Shown here: one piece after another, positions 35,873-45,058 of the stretch
Layout: every line of letters begins with the position of its first letter
How positions within the stretch are numbered: position 1 is the first letter of the stretch
From: Sporolactobacillus sp. THM7-7
Lineage (GTDB): Bacteria; Bacillota; Bacilli; Bacillales; Sporolactobacillaceae
DNA length: 64,000 bases
Assembly: GCF_004153225.1 (NCBI RefSeq)
Contig: NZ_SEMB01000004.1
Span: forward strand, 52,653 to 116,652
Direction of reading: 5' to 3'
The notes under the pieces: generated by a model
The model's database searches: none
What the model saw: only the letters and a program-made list of their open reading frames with translations
Told to the model about the DNA's origin: nothing
Program-made: the position numbers and the translations under genes

Positions 35873-36984
35873 CAGACCGTCACCTCTTCCGGTTTAGATG
35901 GTCGTTTTGGATCATGGATGCACTTGCCGTTTTCACGATCAAAAAGGAGCAGGTCTTCCGCAGACACCGCAATCTGGCAGACAGTGCCGCCAGGGATTGA
36001 CCATTGGCCCTCCCATTTTGCGGTCCAAATCTGATCATTAACTAAAAAAGTAAGCAACGTTTCATTGCCCAGTATTTCAACGTCGGACACTTTAATGGAC
36101 AAACGGATGGCGTTCTCACCCGCCCGTTCATCCGGACGGATATTGGCCGGACGGATACCGAGCGTCAGATCACGGGAAGAAAACGGAAGATCGACCGGCA
36201 GCGTCCAATCCTTGTTCAGTCGCAATAGCTTTTTCGCTGCATCATAAACAACCGGCGTCAAATTCATTTGCGGTGAACCGATAAATGAGGCGACAAACGT
36301 ATTTTTCGGATGATTGTATACATCGATCGGCCGTCCGATTTGCTGCTGATGCCCATCGTGAAGGACCATCATTCGATCTCCCATTGTCATCGCCTCGATC
36401 TGGTCATGCGTGACGTAAATCATCGTTGTACCGATCCGCCTCTGGATCTGACGAATTTCCGAACGCATCCGGCCACGCAGTTTTGCATCAAGATTCGACA
36501 AGGGTTCATCCATCAAACAAATAGGTGCTTCGCTGACAATCGATCTTGCCAGCGCTACCCGCTGGCGCTGGCCGCCCGACAACTGTCGCGGCTTACGGTC
36601 CAGATAACGACCGAGATCCAGCATATCTGCAGCATCACGCAGACGTTTTTCGAGAACCTCTTTACCGATCCTGCGAGCCTTCAGCCCGAAGGTAATGTTC
36701 TCCCGAACCGATAAGTGCGGATATAACGCATAATTCTGAAAGACCATCGAAAGACTCCGTTTGCTGGGTGGGAGAGTATTCGCCGGCTGTCCGCCGATCA
36801 GCAACTTTCCGGATGTAATATCCTCCAGTCCGGCAATCATACGTAGAATCGTACTCTTGCCGCATCCCGAAGGACCGACCAATACAAAGAATTCACCCGG
36901 ATTAATCTTCACATTCAATTTTTCAATCACTGATGGTCCATTGCCATAGGCTTTTGAGGCATCGATTAGTTCAACCGATTTCAA
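35872..36984 (-). CDS. ugpC: Glycerol-3-phosphate ABC transporter ATP-binding protein
   Basis: 370 residues. Walker A GPSGCGKST, VFQNYALYPHL, signature LSGGQRQRVALAR, Walker B ICLMDEPLSNLD, YVTHDQIEAMTMG, then a C-terminal TOBE domain. The start is a TTG (36984) nine bases after GGAGG. First gene of ugpCAEB. Being encoded with its own permeases separates it from the orphan MsmX at 16711. Upstream TTTACA-type repeats (37065-37117) suggest phosphate control. Confidence 0.92.
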   Translation of the reverse strand: MKSVELIDASKAYGNGPSVIEKLNVKINPGEFFVLVGPSGCGKSTILRMIAGLEDITSGKLLIGGQPANTLPPSKRSLSMVFQNYALYPHLSVRENITFGLKARRIGKEVLEKRLRDAADMLDLGRYLDRKPRQLSGGQRQRVALARSIVSEAPICLMDEPLSNLDAKLRGRMRSEIRQIQRRIGTTMIYVTHDQIEAMTMGDRMMVLHDGHQQQIGRPIDVYNHPKNTFVASFIGSPQMNLTPVVYDAAKKLLRLNKDWTLPVDLPFSSRDLTLGIRPANIRPDERAGENAIRLSIKVSDVEILGNETLLTFLVNDQIWTAKWEGQWSIPGGTVCQIAVSAEDLLLFDRENGKCIHDPKRPSKPEEVTV

Positions 36985-37064
36985 TTCTGGAAACCTCCGT
37001 TTCTTTTAAACTTGGTGTGCCTGTCTTCCATTTTCCAATATACCACGCGAACATTTCGCATGCG

Positions 37065-37117
37065 CTTACATATCATGAAGTTTACAAACAATTTAAACGA
37101 TTTACATCCTCTTAATG
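37065..37117. promoter_or_regulatory. Candidate PhoP box cluster upstream of ugpC
   Basis: Plus-strand TTTACA-like hexamers at 37065 (CTTACA), 37081 (TTTACA), 37092 (TTTAAA), 37101 (TTTACA) and 37112 (TTAATG), partly with 9-11 base periodicity like Bacillus PhoP boxes (TTHAYA repeats). They lie just upstream of the probable -10 of ugpC but point away from it, which weakens the case. Confidence 0.35.
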
Positions 37118-37431
37118 ATAGGCACTTCTTAACGAGTTTTTCCTGAAGATAGTTCCCGCAGCAATCGCTTGATACTGCTTTCATCAAGAATTCAACTATA
37201 AAATTTCCTTTTATTCAGCTGTCCTGAAGTGCGATTTTGCGCATAATTGGCCTGGGAATGTGGTGATTCGGCCCAATACGACCATTATGCCGAATCTTAA
37301 ACAAGCACACACGTCCCCATAGTTCGTTTCTAATCCATTTTTTGTAAAAAAAGACCGTTGAGAAAAAAATCTATTGATAACCTTGTATGAAGAAGTAAAA
37401 ACTAGACATAATCCATTTGGAAGGAAAAGTT

Positions 37432-37536
37432 ATGATGAAAGTATTGCAATGGGTAAAAGGTTACTATTACGGCTTCTATCTCTATTACTTTGGATCGCGT
37501 TCGTATCCCCTTCGGATGCGAACGCAAGCTGTGTGA
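37432..37536 (+). CDS. Possible 34-residue peptide
   Basis: ATG 37432 follows GGAAGGAAAAGTT. The product is rich in Tyr (KGYYYGFYLYYFGSRSYPLR) and stops at 37536. No similarity recognised. It sits in decayed sequence, so it may be a chance frame or a truncated gene start. Confidence 0.2.
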   Translation: MMKVLQWVKGYYYGFYLYYFGSRSYPLRMRTQAV

Positions 37537-37705
37537 GCGTCTGAAGTTGGGAAGCTGTAATGGTCCAACCAACTTATGCGAAAAAATTCGATCTAATTGG
37601 TTGACATTGGAATTTCGAAGATGAATTATTACCAGTCAATCTTTCAAAGCATATTAACCAGCTCAAAACAATACCAATCCGAATGACACAAGAAAGGAAG
37701 AGTCA

Positions 37706-37864
37706 GATAATCTTTTTACTGCAGGTGAGTCGCACGGATCGGAATTAATCGGAGTGATTGAAGGGTTTTCAGCCGAATTAGAATTATCGGTGGAACAGAT
37801 TAATCTGACAAGGCAGACCGGCTATGGGCGCGGTCACCAGAAAAAAGTGGAAAAGAAGAGGTGA
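37706..37864 (+). pseudogene. Chorismate synthase (aroC) N-terminal fragment
   Basis: 53 codons read DNLFTAGESHGSELIGVIEG and end in QTGYGRGHQKKVEK before a stop. This matches the conserved opening of chorismate synthase (LTAGESHGPxL...IEG...GYGRG.RMKIE). There is no start codon and the remaining ~85% of the gene is absent, so it is a remnant. Confidence 0.8.
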
Positions 37865-37907
37865 CGATCACCTCTGGCGTACGTCACCTTAGCTAATTTA
37901 AGGATTC

Positions 37908-38942
37908 TCACTTATTTAGTTCGGTTCCAATCATCTCCAAATAAATCTGTTCCGCCTCATGAACATCTTTTGTGCCGTGAATCAGCGCACGGCCATCGTG
38001 AAACAAGACGACCCGGTGCCCGTTCCACATCACCTGGATAAGCGCGTCATGATTGACGAATGACAAATGACGCTGCCGGAGCCGTATTTTCACGCCTTCC
38101 AAATCGGGATGAGCCAGATTTCCCGGGTGGATGTGAACGGTGTCCCGTCCGCATAACACCGATGTTCGAACTGAAGCCGGCTTGAGATATGGATAAGTTC
38201 GCTTGTTGCCGCAGGATGGACAGTGAGTATTTTTAAACGTATCCACTCGAATTGCGGCATGTTCATTCGTCCAGAGATTTTCGTACAGAAGGGTGTGCCG
38301 CATGGCCGGCCGATTTCCGGTCAGCCATTTGATCGCTTCGGTTACCTGGTGGGCGGACACCCATTGGATAATCGGCGCGATGACACCGACACGGTCGCAG
38401 CTTTCCGCAAGGATTGGCAAATGGTTCAACAGACAGGCCAGGCATGGTGTCTGACCCGGAATGATCGTAAACGTCGTCCCTGCTGCACCGACCGCTCCGC
38501 CATAGACCCACGGAACGCCATACTTTTGCGATAAGTCATTGATGATGAAGCGCGTCTCAAAGTTATCAGTCGCGTCAATCACGAAATCAGCTTGCCGAAA
38601 GACTTCGGGCGGCTCATGTCCACTGAGTTCGCCGACGATACCATGAATGTCGCACGTCTGGTTGATTTCCTTTAAATGACGTTCGGCCGCAACCGCCTTG
38701 GGAAGCACTTGCCGGGCATCTTCTTCCGTAAAAAGGACTTGCCGCTGCAAATTGCTTTTTTCGACGTAATCCCGATCGATGAGCGTCACATGACCGACGC
38801 CGGCGCGAACCAGCATGGACGCAGCATGAGTCCCAAGTGCACCCGCACCGGCAATGAACACCTTCGCCCGTAAAAGCGCTTCCTGCCCGGACTCGCCAAT
38901 CGGGTCGAAGCGCATTTGCCGGTCATATCGATCATTGATCAA
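37908..38942 (-). CDS. thiF: Thiazole biosynthesis adenylyltransferase ThiF
   Basis: About 344 residues, E1-like enzyme that adenylates the C-terminal Gly-Gly of ThiS so sulfur can be added for thiazole synthesis. Rossmann motif [17 protein letters not shown], then [16 protein letters not shown] with the substrate-binding residues, and two zinc pairs ([16 protein letters not shown]). A C-terminal extension of ~80 residues is shared with the MoeB at 49849. The TTG at 38942 ([11 protein letters not shown]) with GGAAGGG upstream is the likely start, overlapping the thiG end by 11 bases. Last gene of the tenI-thiO-thiS-thiG-thiF operon, so ThiF rather than MoeB. Confidence 0.88.
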   Translation of the reverse strand: MINDRYDRQMRFDPIGESGQEALLRAKVFIAGAGALGTHAASMLVRAGVGHVTLIDRDYVEKSNLQRQVLFTEEDARQVLPKAVAAERHLKEINQTCDIHGIVGELSGHEPPEVFRQADFVIDATDNFETRFIINDLSQKYGVPWVYGGAVGAAGTTFTIIPGQTPCLACLLNHLPILAESCDRVGVIAPIIQWVSAHQVTEAIKWLTGNRPAMRHTLLYENLWTNEHAAIRVDTFKNTHCPSCGNKRTYPYLKPASVRTSVLCGRDTVHIHPGNLAHPDLEGVKIRLRQRHLSFVNHDALIQVMWNGHRVVLFHDGRALIHGTKDVHEAEQIYLEMIGTELNK

Positions 38943-39705
38943 TGGCGGACATCCCTTCCGTCGGACTGCTCGGAACGGCGACCGCTTTTCTCGGTATTCT
39001 TCCCGCCTCAAAGCCGAGACGCCCCGCTTCGATCGCCAGCTTCATCGCCCTGGCCATCTTCACCGGATCCTTCGCCCTGGAAACCGCGGAATTCAGTAAG
39101 ATCCCCTGGGCGCCAAGCGACATCGCCAGTGCCGTATCAGCCGGAGAACCGATCCCCGCATCGACGATTACGGGAACATGAACGGTTTCCGTCAGCATCT
39201 GCAGCTGCACCGGATTCAGAATCCCCTGCCCCGACCCGATCGGCGATGCCCCCGGCATGATCGCGTGAACGCCGACCCTTTCAAGGCGCTGAGCTAGGAC
39301 AAGATCGTCCGAAACATAGGGCAGTACCGTAAACCCTTCGTTCAGAAGCACTTTACACGCCTTCAATGTTTCAAACGGATCGGGAAGCAGCGTTTGATCG
39401 TCGCCGACAATCTCGACTTTGATCATGTCGCACAGTCCGGACGCTTTAGCCAGCCTGGCCGTTCGGATCGCCTCTTCCGCAGTTTTGGAGCCAGCCGTAT
39501 TCGGCAGGAGCGTGTATTTTTTCAGATCTAGCTGTTCCAGAAAATTCGGCTGATCCGGTTTAAAAATGTTCATCCGCCGGACGGCGAACGTTAAAATTTC
39601 CGCTCCCGACGCTTCCACCGCTTTTTTCTGAATGTCGAGTGTCTTGAATTTTCCGGTCCCAAGTAAAAAATGTGACTGAAAAGTCTTATTCCCGATTTTT
39701 AACAT
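38932..39705 (-). CDS. thiG: Thiazole synthase ThiG
   Basis: 257-residue TIM-barrel enzyme that joins deoxyxylulose-5-phosphate, dehydroglycine and ThiS thiocarboxylate into the thiazole. [20 protein letters not shown] is the usual start; the Schiff-base lysine lies in [24 protein letters not shown] and [12 protein letters not shown] bind the phosphate. ATG 39705 has AGGAGGAG before it; the open frame extends upstream without SD. Follows thiS and precedes thiF. Confidence 0.96.
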   Translation of the reverse strand: MLKIGNKTFQSHFLLGTGKFKTLDIQKKAVEASGAEILTFAVRRMNIFKPDQPNFLEQLDLKKYTLLPNTAGSKTAEEAIRTARLAKASGLCDMIKVEIVGDDQTLLPDPFETLKACKVLLNEGFTVLPYVSDDLVLAQRLERVGVHAIMPGASPIGSGQGILNPVQLQMLTETVHVPVIVDAGIGSPADTALAMSLGAQGILLNSAVSRAKDPVKMARAMKLAIEAGRLGFEAGRIPRKAVAVPSSPTEGMSAIDQ

Positions 39706-39805
39706 GATTTCTCCTCCTAAAAATAAATTCGGTTTTATGATAGAAACGATGGCTTTGCAGTTTCTTATCTTTTTTTGTCGACGACGCGTATCATCTCCGA
39801 TATTT

Positions 39806-40009
39806 TTACCCGCCGCCAACGAAATGGACGATTTCGATCCGATCGCCGCCTTTAACCGATTCTTCAGCATAACGCGGTTTTTCCACAATTCGCCCGTTCT
39901 TTTCAATAACGATCATTTTCTTTTCTAAATGAAAGTGTGTCAGCAGAGATCCAATGGTTCGAACATAGTCGGGCAGATCCAACGACTGTCCATTGAGTAC
40001 CACCGTCAT
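39806..40009 (-). CDS. thiS: Sulfur carrier protein ThiS
   Basis: 67 residues, ubiquitin-like fold, starting MTVVLNGQ and ending HFVGGG. The terminal Gly-Gly is adenylated by ThiF and thiocarboxylated. Perfect AAGGAGGTGA seven bases before ATG 40009, overlapping the thiO stop (ATGA). A 100-base gap separates it from thiG. Confidence 0.93.
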   Translation of the reverse strand: MTVVLNGQSLDLPDYVRTIGSLLTHFHLEKKMIVIEKNGRIVEKPRYAEESVKGGDRIEIVHFVGGG

Positions 40010-41139
40010 GATTTCACCTCCTTGATCCGCGCGAGACGATCCAAGCTGAACGGCTTGAGCAGCGCCTCATCACCGTGCCTGCCGGTTATCAGTTCTGCCA
40101 TAGCCAGCCCTGTGATTGGACCGAGCAGAATGCCGTTACGGTAATGGCCGGTCGCGTAATAGAGCCCGTCGCATTCCGGATCCATTCCGAGAAAGGGAAG
40201 GCCGTCATTAGTCATCGGACGCTGGCCGGCCCAGATGTGCTTGATACTGGCCTTCGTCACACTTGGAACGAAGCGCTTTGCCTTTTCGAACAGAAAATGC
40301 AACCCGTCGATGGATACTGTCCGGCTGTAATCGTGCGGAGCCATTGTCGCACCGATATAAAGAATCCCGCCCTTTTTCGGGGTTACATAATATCCGTCAG
40401 CGAATATGGTTGTTTTAAGAAGCGGCGCTGCCGTCGTTGCCGAAAGCACCTCGCCTTTCACCGGATAGATATCTGCCCCGTATTTTTTATTAAAAAAGCG
40501 CTTGCTCCAGGCCCCCGCGGCGACAACGACCGAGTCGCCATAAACCGCGCCGCTGTCCGTTTCAACATGGTCGAAACGGCCGTTTTTACAAACCATATCT
40601 GTGACACTCGTAAACTCGCGAATCTCAGTCCCGTAACGGGCAGCTCCTTGTGAGAAAGCCCAGACGAGAGAGGGCGGCGACACCTGTCCTTCCTCCGGAA
40701 AATAGAGGGTGCCGATCGCTTTTTCGGAAAGAGCCGGTTCCACACGGCGCGCCGCTTTCCCATCGAGCACCTCGGCCGTCTCGCCGATCGCTTTTTGCCA
40801 GCGGGCGATCCGTTCATATTTTTCCATGTCCTCTTTTGTGTAAGCCGGCTTCATCGCCCCCGAGCGAATGAGCGCGATGTCGACCCCCGTCAGGAATCGA
40901 AGTTCTTCGGCCAGTGCGGGATACAGATCCCGGCTTGCCCGGCCCAATCGGAACATCGGGCCGTCTTCTTCGAGCTCCGCCTGTACGCCAAGCATCCCCG
41001 CCGCCGCGCTCGACGCTTTCGATCCAATCCGGTCCTTCTCCAGAACAACGACTTTTTTCTTCATTTTGGCCAGGTGATAGGCGATCGAACAGCCAATCAC
41101 CCCGCCGCCGACAATAATCACATCATAGGATGACTGCAC
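40006..41139 (-). CDS. thiO: Glycine oxidase ThiO
   Basis: 377-residue FAD-dependent D-amino-acid-oxidase-type enzyme that oxidises glycine to the imine used by ThiG. YDVIIVGGGVIGCSIAYHLA binds FAD; SSAAAGMLGVQ, YPVKGEVLS, IYIGATM-like (LYIGATMAPHDYS) and YYATGHYRNGILLGP are typical. Start GTG 41139, six bases after AAAGGAGAG; TTG 41145 is too close. Second gene of the thiamine operon. Confidence 0.94.
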   Translation of the reverse strand: MQSSYDVIIVGGGVIGCSIAYHLAKMKKKVVVLEKDRIGSKASSAAAGMLGVQAELEEDGPMFRLGRASRDLYPALAEELRFLTGVDIALIRSGAMKPAYTKEDMEKYERIARWQKAIGETAEVLDGKAARRVEPALSEKAIGTLYFPEEGQVSPPSLVWAFSQGAARYGTEIREFTSVTDMVCKNGRFDHVETDSGAVYGDSVVVAAGAWSKRFFNKKYGADIYPVKGEVLSATTAAPLLKTTIFADGYYVTPKKGGILYIGATMAPHDYSRTVSIDGLHFLFEKAKRFVPSVTKASIKHIWAGQRPMTNDGLPFLGMDPECDGLYYATGHYRNGILLGPITGLAMAELITGRHGDEALLKPFSLDRLARIKEVKS

Positions 41140-41221
41140 GGCCAACTCTCCTTTTCTTAAAAAGTATTACTGCGGAACAAAACGCTTACATCATTGCCTC
41201 TTTTAACATCAAGCCGCTACA

Positions 41222-41842
41222 CTAAGACTCGTCCGGCTCCAGAAACATGGTTTCACCGTTTTTTTTTAAACACATCACGTATTCTTTCGCTGCCTTCGAC
41301 GGTACCGGCGCCAGCATAATGCCTGATCGTACACCAACGCCGGAAGCACCCGATCGAATCACAGCCGGCGTGCGATTTGTTGTTATACCTCCGACAGCAA
41401 TGACCGGGCAGCCGGCTCTCCTTACGATTTTTCCAAGCGCATCGAGCCCGCGCCCCGAGAGCCCCGGTTTACAGGAAGTTTCATACACGTTCCCATACAT
41501 TACATAGTCGACCCCCTGCTCCGCCCGATCGATCGCCGTATGAAACGAATGGACCGAAGCCCCGATTTTCAGATGCGGATACCGTGCTCTGATTTGTGAC
41601 ACCCTCTCTTCCGCCTCGGGCAGATGTACGCCCCCCAGCCGGAACCGGGCTGCAAGATTCGGATGACCGTTTAAAACCAGTTTTTCTCTTGGGATTCCCG
41701 CTTGGATCAAAGTCTTCAGCCAAACGGCCAGTTCTTGTTCTGACCGGCTTTTTTCACGGATGTGCAGGCAAGTGATGAAAGGCATAACCGCTTTCGCCGT
41801 CTGCAGCACCCGGCTGAGCGGCTGTTCCCCTGTTGTGATCAC
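41222..41842 (-). CDS. tenI: Thiazole tautomerase TenI
   Basis: About 206 residues, ThiE-like TIM barrel. TenI aromatises the ThiG product to the carboxy-thiazole phosphate. Motifs: CLHIREKSRSEQEL, LVLNGHPNLAARFRLGGVHL, KIGASVHSFHTAIDRAEQGVDYVMYGNVYET and VIAVGGITTNR. The His in ASVHS matches TenI rather than thiamin phosphate synthase. The start is odd: GTG 41842 is 20 bases or more from the only SD (GGAGGTG at about 41866), and the frame is open upstream through TDALH, so a non-standard start such as ACG may be used. First gene after the TPP riboswitch. Confidence 0.9.
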   Translation of the reverse strand: MITTGEQPLSRVLQTAKAVMPFITCLHIREKSRSEQELAVWLKTLIQAGIPREKLVLNGHPNLAARFRLGGVHLPEAEERVSQIRARYPHLKIGASVHSFHTAIDRAEQGVDYVMYGNVYETSCKPGLSGRGLDALGKIVRRAGCPVIAVGGITTNRTPAVIRSGASGVGVRSGIMLAPVPSKAAKEYVMCLKKNGETMFLEPDES

Positions 41843-41960
41843 ATGAAGCGCGTCCGTTTCTCACACCTCCATTATATTTACGGACCTATTTTCCGATGTG
41901 ATTGGCGTCTCGTTAACCGCTTTTGATTTTAACCTTCAAATATTGATTCCGTTTCTGAAT

Positions 41961-41994
41961 AAAATAAAAACCTGAATCCGAACGGACCCAGGTT
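41961..41994 (-). terminator. TPP-riboswitch terminator
   Basis: Minus strand stem AACCTGGGTCCG / CGGATTCAGGTT with loop TT and then TTTTATTTTA, directly after the aptamer. Expected to form when TPP is bound, stopping transcription before tenI. Confidence 0.85.
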
Positions 41995-42018
41995 AGAAAT
42001 GGACAATGACTCAGAGCC

Positions 42019-42113
42019 AACTTCCCCACGCTGGTATGATCCAGATCGGGTTATTGAGGGTTAAGACATTCACGCTGTCTTTCTCAGCCCGGCTCACCGG
42101 GCACCCCTAGTGG
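42019..42113 (-). promoter_or_regulatory. TPP riboswitch (THI box)
   Basis: Minus strand contains the conserved TPP-aptamer parts in order: AGGGGTGCCC, GCTGAGA (pyrimidine-sensing helix), ACCCTCAATAACCCGATCTGG (42051-42030 region) and ATACCAGCGTGGGGAAG. Followed by a terminator and the tenI-thiO-thiS-thiG-thiF operon, so thiamine pyrophosphate should switch the operon off. Confidence 0.97.
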
Positions 42114-42119
42114 AAAACG

Positions 42120-42550
42120 TATTCAACTATCGTCTTTATTATAAAACTTATTCTGCAAAACTTAAATCCTTTTTTCAAAATTTTTGTTTTTGACACATGG
42201 TTTTTGCGATAATGCTACAGGATAAAGAAAACTTTGCGCAGGCTTATGTCCATCGAAAAAGCGGAAGCTTCCGTCTATTACATCGCCTCCTCTTTTTAAG
42301 CCTTCAAACGTCTTTCGAGGCGAGCGTCACAACCTGCTTCTTTTGAGTACCGCTCAGCGGATCACAATAGTCGGTATGAACCACAAACTCTTTTCTGATC
42401 GGTATGATTCAAAAAAAAAAGGATACAACCGTATTGTTTTCCCCAATATCCGGATTTATTCTATACAAATCTTATAATTTTATATTTTTGACTCCTTATG
42501 AATAGCTGTAGATGCTGTCTCTTTATAGGCATAGTTTTTGCTGAGTCCAA
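42120..42550. other. Decayed sequence upstream of the TPP riboswitch
   Basis: No intact gene. On the minus strand 42312-42411 reads 33 open codons ending VVTLASKDV and a stop, followed by GAGGAGGCGATG and an immediate stop. It looks like the 3' end of one gene and the start of another, both lost. The right part (42420-42550) is very AT-rich. Confidence 0.4.
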
Positions 42551-42841
42551 ATGAAAGCTAATAAAGCCCTTATTTCAGCTGGGGGTATTTCAAGAAGTGA
42601 CGGTGTTACAGACTATGACCTGAATGAGGCAAGCATGTCCCGCTTATTAATGAATCGTTCTGAAGAATTGATCGTTCTTGCAGACCACTCGAAACTTGGC
42701 GCGACGACATTCGCTCACATATGTGAATTAAAGGATATTTCTACTCTGATAACAGACTCAAAGTGTCCTCGGGATATTCAAAACAATTTGCTCAATCAAG
42801 GAGTGAAGGTGCTTTTTCCTAAAAACACGGTAACGCATTAA
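42551..42841 (+). pseudogene. DeoR-family regulator, C-terminal fragment
   Basis: 96 codons matching the C-terminal half of the DeoR sensor domain: SAGGISRSDGVTDYDLNEA, then SEELIVLADHSKLGATTFAHI and ISTLITDSKC. The N-terminal HTH and first half of the sensor domain are missing and no coding continuation is seen upstream. Without a DNA-binding domain it cannot act as a regulator. AT-rich, like the flanking sequence. Confidence 0.85.
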
Positions 42842-42908
42842 TGAAAGAGGTGAAGTTTTAAGACTCAGTATTTTTATCTTCAATCGAATTAAACCCAAAA
42901 TGGTGGAT

Positions 42909-44975
42909 TCATATTTTGTGATTATATATGATTGCCGCCTTCTCAATCGCGACACGACCGGAAAACAAGCTCGCGCCGCCCCCCATATCTGACAGTCGAT
43001 CCGGCGTCAGCGAGTTGACCAATTGTTTTGTACCGGCCTTGTCTCCCCACAATCCCTGACTGACTGCAACTCCCGGCAATACGCTGTCATCGACAGCCAC
43101 TACTAATTCACATTCCCCCCGATTATTCCAGATTCTTGCCTTCTCCCCATTCTGAATACCAAGTTTAGAGGCGTCTTTCCGATTTAAATGTAATTTGGGC
43201 ATTTTCTCCATGGACATGTGTTTCTCATTATTGGAAAATGTACTATTTAAGAAATGATGAGTCGGACCGGGTACGAATAAAAATGGCAAATTGCTATCTT
43301 TTACGATGGGTAAATAGGCGGGCAGCGGAGGATAGCCCGCATCCTCCATCGACTTTGAATACAGTTCGATTTTTCCGCTTGGCGTCGGAAGTTTTCCGGG
43401 AAAAAGAGGCTTTGAGCCCGCCTTAGCATACTGATTTTTCATCAGCGATGCAAACTTTATGTCCTTCAAATGAGGGTTTTTGCGCGAACCAAGAGCTTGG
43501 CGAATCATATCCTCTTCGGAATCTTTTAACGCTTCATCATCAAATCCCATCCCTTTTGCGAGTAAGCGGAATACCTCCACATTGGATTTCGATTCGCCGT
43601 ATCTCTCGATGACCGGCTGTTGAATCTGCAAATAAAGATGCCAATAAGAGGTGTACAAATCCAAATTCTCAAAAGACGAGGTTGCAGGAAGAACAATATC
43701 GGCATAAGCCGCCGTTTCCGTCAGAAACAGATCATGAACAACGGTAAATAAATCTTCCCGCAGCAGCCCCCTTCTTACTTTATTACTATTTGGCGCGACA
43801 ATCGCAGGGTTCGTTCCATAGATAAAGAGGGACTGAATGGGCGGATTCTGCGCCTTCAGAAGCGCCTCTCCGAGTAAGTTCATATTGATCACACGGGTCT
43901 TTTTGTTTCTTAATAGGTCCGGACGCTGAAGCGCATCCGTATCCGGAGCCGTAAATGATGCATTGCCCTTTATCGCGCCGCCTCCCTTAACCAGCCACTG
44001 GCCTGTAAGAGCCGGAAGGCAGGAAATAGCTCTGATACACATTCCGCCATTATCATGATGCTGAGGACCGTTGCCGATTCGAATAAAAGACGGGGATGTC
44101 TGCCCGTAAGTTCTTGCCAATTGATAAATGTCTTTTTCAGGAACCCCTGTCATAGCAGAAACCGTCGCCGGATCATATTGGATGACATGCTTTCGTAATT
44201 CCTTTTGTCCGACCGTGTACTTATCCAGAAAAGGTTGATCAACCATATTTTCCGCAAACAGGACATGCATGATGCCAAGAGCAAGGGCGCCGTCCGTCCC
44301 AGGCAAAATCGGAATAAACCAATCCGCAAATCTTCCGGTTTTATTTTTATGAACATCGATGGTAATGATCCTGGCCCCGTTCTTGCGGGCTTGCTGGGCG
44401 AGTGCGATTTGATGCATATTTGTGCTGACCGCATTAATGCCCCATAAAATGATTAATTTTGCATGAATCGTGTCTTCGGGATCGACGCCGATATTCCCAC
44501 CCATTGTGTACCGGTAACCGGCCGCGCCGGCAGACTGACAGATGGTCCGATCGAGCCGGCTCGCGCCCATTCGATGAAAAAAACGCCGGTCCATGCCTTC
44601 AGCGTTTAATCTTCCCATGTTCCCATAAAAACTGTACGGAAGGATGCTCTCAGGCCCGTCCATTTCAATTAACGCTTTCCACCGGTCAGTGATCGTCTTA
44701 ATTGCTTCATCCCAGGTGATTCGTTCAAATTTCCCTTTCTCTTTTGGACCCACACGTTTCAAAGGAAAACGAAGTCGACGGGAATCGTAGATCCTGGCCG
44801 TCATATTTCGGACCTTATTACAAATATGCCCTTTCGTGACAGGGTGCCTGGGATCACCCTCAACCTTAACGATTTTTCCGTCTTTTTTGTGCACAAGCAA
44901 GCCACACTGATCCGGACAATCCAGTGAACAAACCGATGGAAAAACACCGTTTTTCTGATTAATGAAAGATTGCAT
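42909..44975 (-). CDS. Molybdopterin oxidoreductase, YoaE/YyaE-like
   Basis: 688-residue member of the DMSO-reductase/formate-dehydrogenase superfamily. N-terminal 4Fe-4S site CSLDCPDQCGLLV plus GHICNK; the first two spacings (C-x3-C-x3-C) differ from typical C-x2-C. Mo-bis-MGD domain with TICQSAGAAGYRYTMG and LPATSSFENLDLY; C-terminal MGD-binding fold (PTPSGKIELYS, NRKDASKLGIQNGEKARIWN, GVAVSQGLWG). Like Bacillus YoaE/YyaE, the substrate is unknown; no partner subunit is encoded beside it. ATG 44975 follows AGGTGG. Being at the end of the Mo-cofactor cluster fits its cofactor need. Confidence 0.87.
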   Translation of the reverse strand: MQSFINQKNGVFPSVCSLDCPDQCGLLVHKKDGKIVKVEGDPRHPVTKGHICNKVRNMTARIYDSRRLRFPLKRVGPKEKGKFERITWDEAIKTITDRWKALIEMDGPESILPYSFYGNMGRLNAEGMDRRFFHRMGASRLDRTICQSAGAAGYRYTMGGNIGVDPEDTIHAKLIILWGINAVSTNMHQIALAQQARKNGARIITIDVHKNKTGRFADWFIPILPGTDGALALGIMHVLFAENMVDQPFLDKYTVGQKELRKHVIQYDPATVSAMTGVPEKDIYQLARTYGQTSPSFIRIGNGPQHHDNGGMCIRAISCLPALTGQWLVKGGGAIKGNASFTAPDTDALQRPDLLRNKKTRVINMNLLGEALLKAQNPPIQSLFIYGTNPAIVAPNSNKVRRGLLREDLFTVVHDLFLTETAAYADIVLPATSSFENLDLYTSYWHLYLQIQQPVIERYGESKSNVEVFRLLAKGMGFDDEALKDSEEDMIRQALGSRKNPHLKDIKFASLMKNQYAKAGSKPLFPGKLPTPSGKIELYSKSMEDAGYPPLPAYLPIVKDSNLPFLFVPGPTHHFLNSTFSNNEKHMSMEKMPKLHLNRKDASKLGIQNGEKARIWNNRGECELVVAVDDSVLPGVAVSQGLWGDKAGTKQLVNSLTPDRLSDMGGGASLFSGRVAIEKAAIIYNHKI

Positions 44976-45058
44976 GTCTTTAAGCCACCTTTTTAATCAT
45001 TGTAATAGAAACGCCCTATTCGCGGTTCTTCGCAAACTGTATGAAAGAGATACAACCG

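Larger units (their letters stand above)
36985..37907. other. Gene-poor region with decayed sequences
   Basis: About 920 bases without an intact gene. It contains a possible Pho-box cluster (37065-37117), a 34-codon frame with an SD (37432-37536), and a chorismate synthase fragment (37706-37864). A -10-like TATATT for ugpC is at 37038-37043 on the minus strand. Between these I see nothing recognisable. Confidence 0.5.

Noticed and set aside
42409-42430. Poly-A/T run as an insertion-sequence end
   Set aside because: No inverted repeats, target duplication or transposase fragment nearby.
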